From JACQCF01 sp043742785 (GTDB lineage: Bacteria > Omnitrophota > Gorgyraeia > Zapsychrales > Fredricksoniimonadaceae), in NCBI GenBank assembly GCA_043742785.1, contig JAYTXU010000059.1, positions 1 through 7,600 of the forward strand: DNA of 7,600 nucleotides, written 5' to 3'. Position 1 is the first letter of the stretch; each line of letters begins with the position of its first letter. Below are positions 5,504-7,600 of the stretch, piece by piece. The position numbers and the translations under genes are program-made. A model generated the notes under the pieces. It did no database searches. It had not been told where the DNA came from and worked only from the letters and a program-made list of their open reading frames with translations.

Positions 5504-6869
5504 ATATATTTATTTTTCAATTATTTTTTTCTTTCTTTTAGGGTCAAAAGTTTGGGCTGATGATTCTGTCATGGAAGATCTAAATCTTTCTTCGACGGAT
5601 AGAATTTTAATTCTAGCTCCTCATCCGGATGATGAAGTATTAGGAGCTGGTGGGGTTATTCAAAGGGCTGTTGGTATGAAACTGCCCATTAAGGTTGTTT
5701 TCTTTACCTATGGAGATAGTAATCAATGGTCATTTATGTTGTATCGCAAACATCCTGTGATTATGCCTGGGGCGGTACAATCGATGGGGCTTGTTCGCAA
5801 AGATGAAGCAGTGGCTGCATCCAACATTCTTGGAGTTGAAGCTAGTCATTTAGTATTTTTAGGTTATCCGGATTTTGGTACTCTTAACATTTGGTATTCT
5901 CACTGGAATAAAAGAGCTCCTTATCGAAGCATGTTAACTCGGGTGACCAATGTTCCTTATCAAGGGGCGTTTAGACCAGGAGCTGCTTATAAGGGAGAGG
6001 AGATTATTTCAGATTTGAGAGCTATTTTGAATGATTTTAAGCCAACTAAGATTTTTATTTCCCATCCTTCAGATCATAATGGAGATCATCTTTCATTGTA
6101 TTTGTATCTACGGGTTGCTTTGTGGGATGAGCATTTAGCTGATTCAGTTGAACTGTATCCTTATTTGATTCATTATTTAGATTGGCCTAAACCTAAAGGC
6201 TTAAAACCTAATTATCCGATGGTTCCGCCGGATTCTTTAAGTAAGATTAATAAATGGAAACAATATCATTTAAGTCAGCAAGAATTTGATTTGAAGAAAG
6301 CAGCATTACAGGCGCATAAGAGTCAGTATACATCTACTCCCAAGTATCTTTTGTCTTTTATTCGGTACAATGAAATCTTTGGGGATTTTCCATCAGTTAA
6401 GCTACATATGAATGAGGATTCTTCTGTTTTTAGTGCTCATCGGAAGATTGTTTCTATTGCTGAATTACCTGAGGAATTAGACTCAAGGGAGAAAACATCT
6501 TTTATCGGGGTAGAGTGGAAGTTTGTGCGTTGGCAAGGAGATGATTTGATTGTTTCTATTGAATTATCCAAACCATTAGCGCAGGATGTGGAAGCGTTTA
6601 TTTATATTTTTGGTTATAGCAAGAAAACTTCTTTTGGTCAAATGCCTAAAATTAGTTTACGCTTAGGAAGTAATAGTTATACGCTTTACGATCAGGCTCG
6701 TCGTATTGAACAAGATTCAGTTCGAGTTAAAAGAACTCCTAATGAAGTCACTGTAGCTGTGCCTTTAAAATTCTTGGGTAATCCAGATAAAATTCTAACT
6801 AGCGCGCGTACTTATTTAGGAAACGTTCCTTTAGATAGTGCTTCATGGATTGCTGTTGAATTAGATTAA
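5484..6869 (+). CDS. Exported PIG-L family (LmbE-like) deacetylase with extra C-terminal domain
   Basis: A 461-residue zinc-dependent N-deacetylase. Residues 1-25 form a signal peptide (Lys3, Arg7, core IYFSIIFFFLLG, then KVWADD), placing the enzyme outside the cytoplasm or anchored to the membrane. The catalytic domain spans about 38-300. ILILAPHPDDEVLGAGG (41-57) carries the PHPDDE motif, whose His47 and Asp50 are expected zinc ligands and Asp49 the general base. HPSDHNGDH (194-202) should supply the third ligand, probably His202. PIG-L enzymes remove acetyl from GlcNAc-type sugars in GPI, mycothiol, bacillithiol and other glycoconjugates. Residues about 338-461 form an added strand-rich domain I do not recognise; the catalytic domain alone is normally about 220-300 residues. 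The start overlaps the acetyltransferase gene by 20 bases; a TAAGGAG lies 16 bases upstream, farther than ideal. uppP follows after 16 bases. The substrate is likely an extracytoplasmic glycan, by inference. Confidence 0.83.
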   Translation: MLKQLYRYIYFSIIFFFLLGSKVWADDSVMEDLNLSSTDRILILAPHPDDEVLGAGGVIQRAVGMKLPIKVVFFTYGDSNQWSFMLYRKHPVIMPGAVQSMGLVRKDEAVAASNILGVEASHLVFLGYPDFGTLNIWYSHWNKRAPYRSMLTRVTNVPYQGAFRPGAAYKGEEIISDLRAILNDFKPTKIFISHPSDHNGDHLSLYLYLRVALWDEHLADSVELYPYLIHYLDWPKPKGLKPNYPMVPPDSLSKINKWKQYHLSQQEFDLKKAALQAHKSQYTSTPKYLLSFIRYNEIFGDFPSVKLHMNEDSSVFSAHRKIVSIAELPEELDSREKTSFIGVEWKFVRWQGDDLIVSIELSKPLAQDVEAFIYIFGYSKKTSFGQMPKISLRLGSNSYTLYDQARRIEQDSVRVKRTPNEVTVAVPLKFLGNPDKILTSARTYLGNVPLDSASWIAVELD

Positions 6870-6875
6870 ATATAT

Positions 6876-6879
6876 AGGA
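6876..6879 (+). promoter_or_regulatory. Shine-Dalgarno site for uppP
   Basis: AGGA lies six bases before the ATG at 6886, in the 16-base gap after the PIG-L stop. It supports that start and same-operon translation. Confidence 0.55.
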
Positions 6880-6885
6880 TAGAAA

Positions 6886-7600
6886 ATGGATATTTTCCAT
6901 GCGATTATTTTAGGTGTTATAGAGGGGGTGACGGAATTCTTACCTGTATCTTCTACAGGGCATATGATCATTGCTTCGCATGTGATGCAGATTCCTCAAA
7001 CAGAATTTCTAAAGACTTTTGAGATTGCTATTCAATTGGGAGCCATTTGTGCTGTAGCAGGGCTTTATTGGCGTACATTTCTCTTGGATTGGGAAGTTGT
7101 AATCAAGGTGGCGACAGCCTTTATACCAACAGCTGTTATTGGATTTGTTCTCTATAAATTAATTAAGCATTATCTCATGGGCAATGCTTGGATTGTCATT
7201 GCTTCATTATTTCTTGGAGGAATTTTAATTATTTTATTTGAGAAGTCTTATAAACCTAAGGAAAAGGATGTTAAAGATGTATCTAAGATTTCTTATTCTC
7301 AGGCCTTGATGATCGGGGTTTTCCAGTCTTTGGCTGTTGTACCTGGAGTTTCACGTTCTGCTGCTACAATTCTAGGCGGTCTTATGTTGGGAGTTTCACG
7401 TAAGGCAATTGTAGAATTCTCATTTTTATTGGCTGTTCCAACTATGGCAGCTGCCACTGTCTTGGATATATTAAAAGCAGATGGAGATATCACTTCAGGA
7501 GAATGGGGAATTCTAGGGGTAGGGTTCTTTATTGCTTTGATTGTAGCATGGTTTTCAGTGAAGTTTTTGTTGAGATATATTACTCGTCATGATTTTACTG
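6886..7600 (+). CDS. uppP: Undecaprenyl-diphosphatase UppP (BacA), 3' end cut by the window
   Basis: The first 238 codons of an integral membrane phosphatase that converts undecaprenyl diphosphate to undecaprenyl phosphate, recycling the lipid carrier of peptidoglycan and other surface glycans. The family is usually about 255-280 residues, so most of the protein is here. Both inverted-repeat motif regions are intact: EGVTEFLPVSSTGH (13-26), with the catalytic E-x-x-x-E glutamates at 13 and 17 and the Ser-Ser-Thr-Gly-His run, and QSLAVVPGVSRSAAT (147-161), with the P-G-x-S-R-S phosphate-binding signature (Ser156, Arg157). Multiple hydrophobic helices separate them. AGGA six bases before the ATG supports the start. 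As third gene of the acetyltransferase/PIG-L operon, it fits a locus that uses undecaprenyl-linked sugars. The protein also gives bacitracin resistance when overproduced in other bacteria. The reading frame is open to the right edge with no sign of decay. Confidence 0.93.
   Translation, partial: MDIFHAIILGVIEGVTEFLPVSSTGHMIIASHVMQIPQTEFLKTFEIAIQLGAICAVAGLYWRTFLLDWEVVIKVATAFIPTAVIGFVLYKLIKHYLMGNAWIVIASLFLGGILIILFEKSYKPKEKDVKDVSKISYSQALMIGVFQSLAVVPGVSRSAATILGGLMLGVSRKAIVEFSFLLAVPTMAAATVLDILKADGDITSGEWGILGVGFFIALIVAWFSVKFLLRYITRHDFT

Noticed and set aside
7299..7493. Minus-strand open frame of 64 codons within uppP.
   Set aside because: It is the shadow of the conserved UppP core, including the P-G-x-S-R-S motif; its Thr/Pro/Arg-rich translation resembles no protein.

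Overview
The window is an AT-rich, densely coding bacterial segment. Diderm-type envelope genes dominate: PilN/PilO-type inner-membrane pilus proteins, Sec signal peptides, a periplasmic HtrA-like protease, a bacterial STT3-type oligosaccharyltransferase and UppP. This mix (type IV pilus PilN-PilO followed by a TPR protein, a bacterial STT3, and a GNAT/PIG-L pair) recalls uncultivated diderm lineages such as Omnitrophota. That placement is an impression from gene content, not something the sequence proves.

Layout. (1) Positions 3-1616, plus strand: the 3' end of a pilN-like gene, a complete pilO-like gene (GTG start, good Shine-Dalgarno) and a secreted TPR protein overlapping pilO by 26 bases. 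This is the end of a type IV pilus or type II secretion assembly operon, with the TPR gene where pilP often lies. (2) Positions 1624-4765, minus strand: a two-gene operon. A single-domain secreted trypsin-like protease comes first, then, 7 bases on, a large STT3-family oligosaccharyltransferase. It converges on the pilus operon with only 7 bases between stop codons. (3) Positions 4766-4855: a short divergent intergenic region with a perfect TATAAT box and an 18-bp imperfect inverted repeat. (4) Positions 4856-7600, plus strand: a three-gene operon of GNAT acetyltransferase, exported PIG-L deacetylase (20-base overlap) and uppP, which runs off the right edge.

How they may work together (inference): an STT3 enzyme moves a lipid-linked glycan to protein on the periplasmic face and leaves undecaprenyl diphosphate, which UppP dephosphorylates for reuse. 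PIG-L enzymes remove N-acetyl groups from amino sugars, and GNAT enzymes add acyl groups. The divergent pair of operons could therefore be an extracytoplasmic glycan-transfer and glycan-editing locus.

The most unusual observation is that the STT3 keeps its catalytic acidic motifs but reads WWPPG where the family has WWDYG. It also carries a helical insertion before the first catalytic aspartate. Both suggest a divergent acceptor specificity. I see no RNA genes, insertion sequences, CRISPR arrays or phage genes, and no gene-free stretch longer than about 100 bases.
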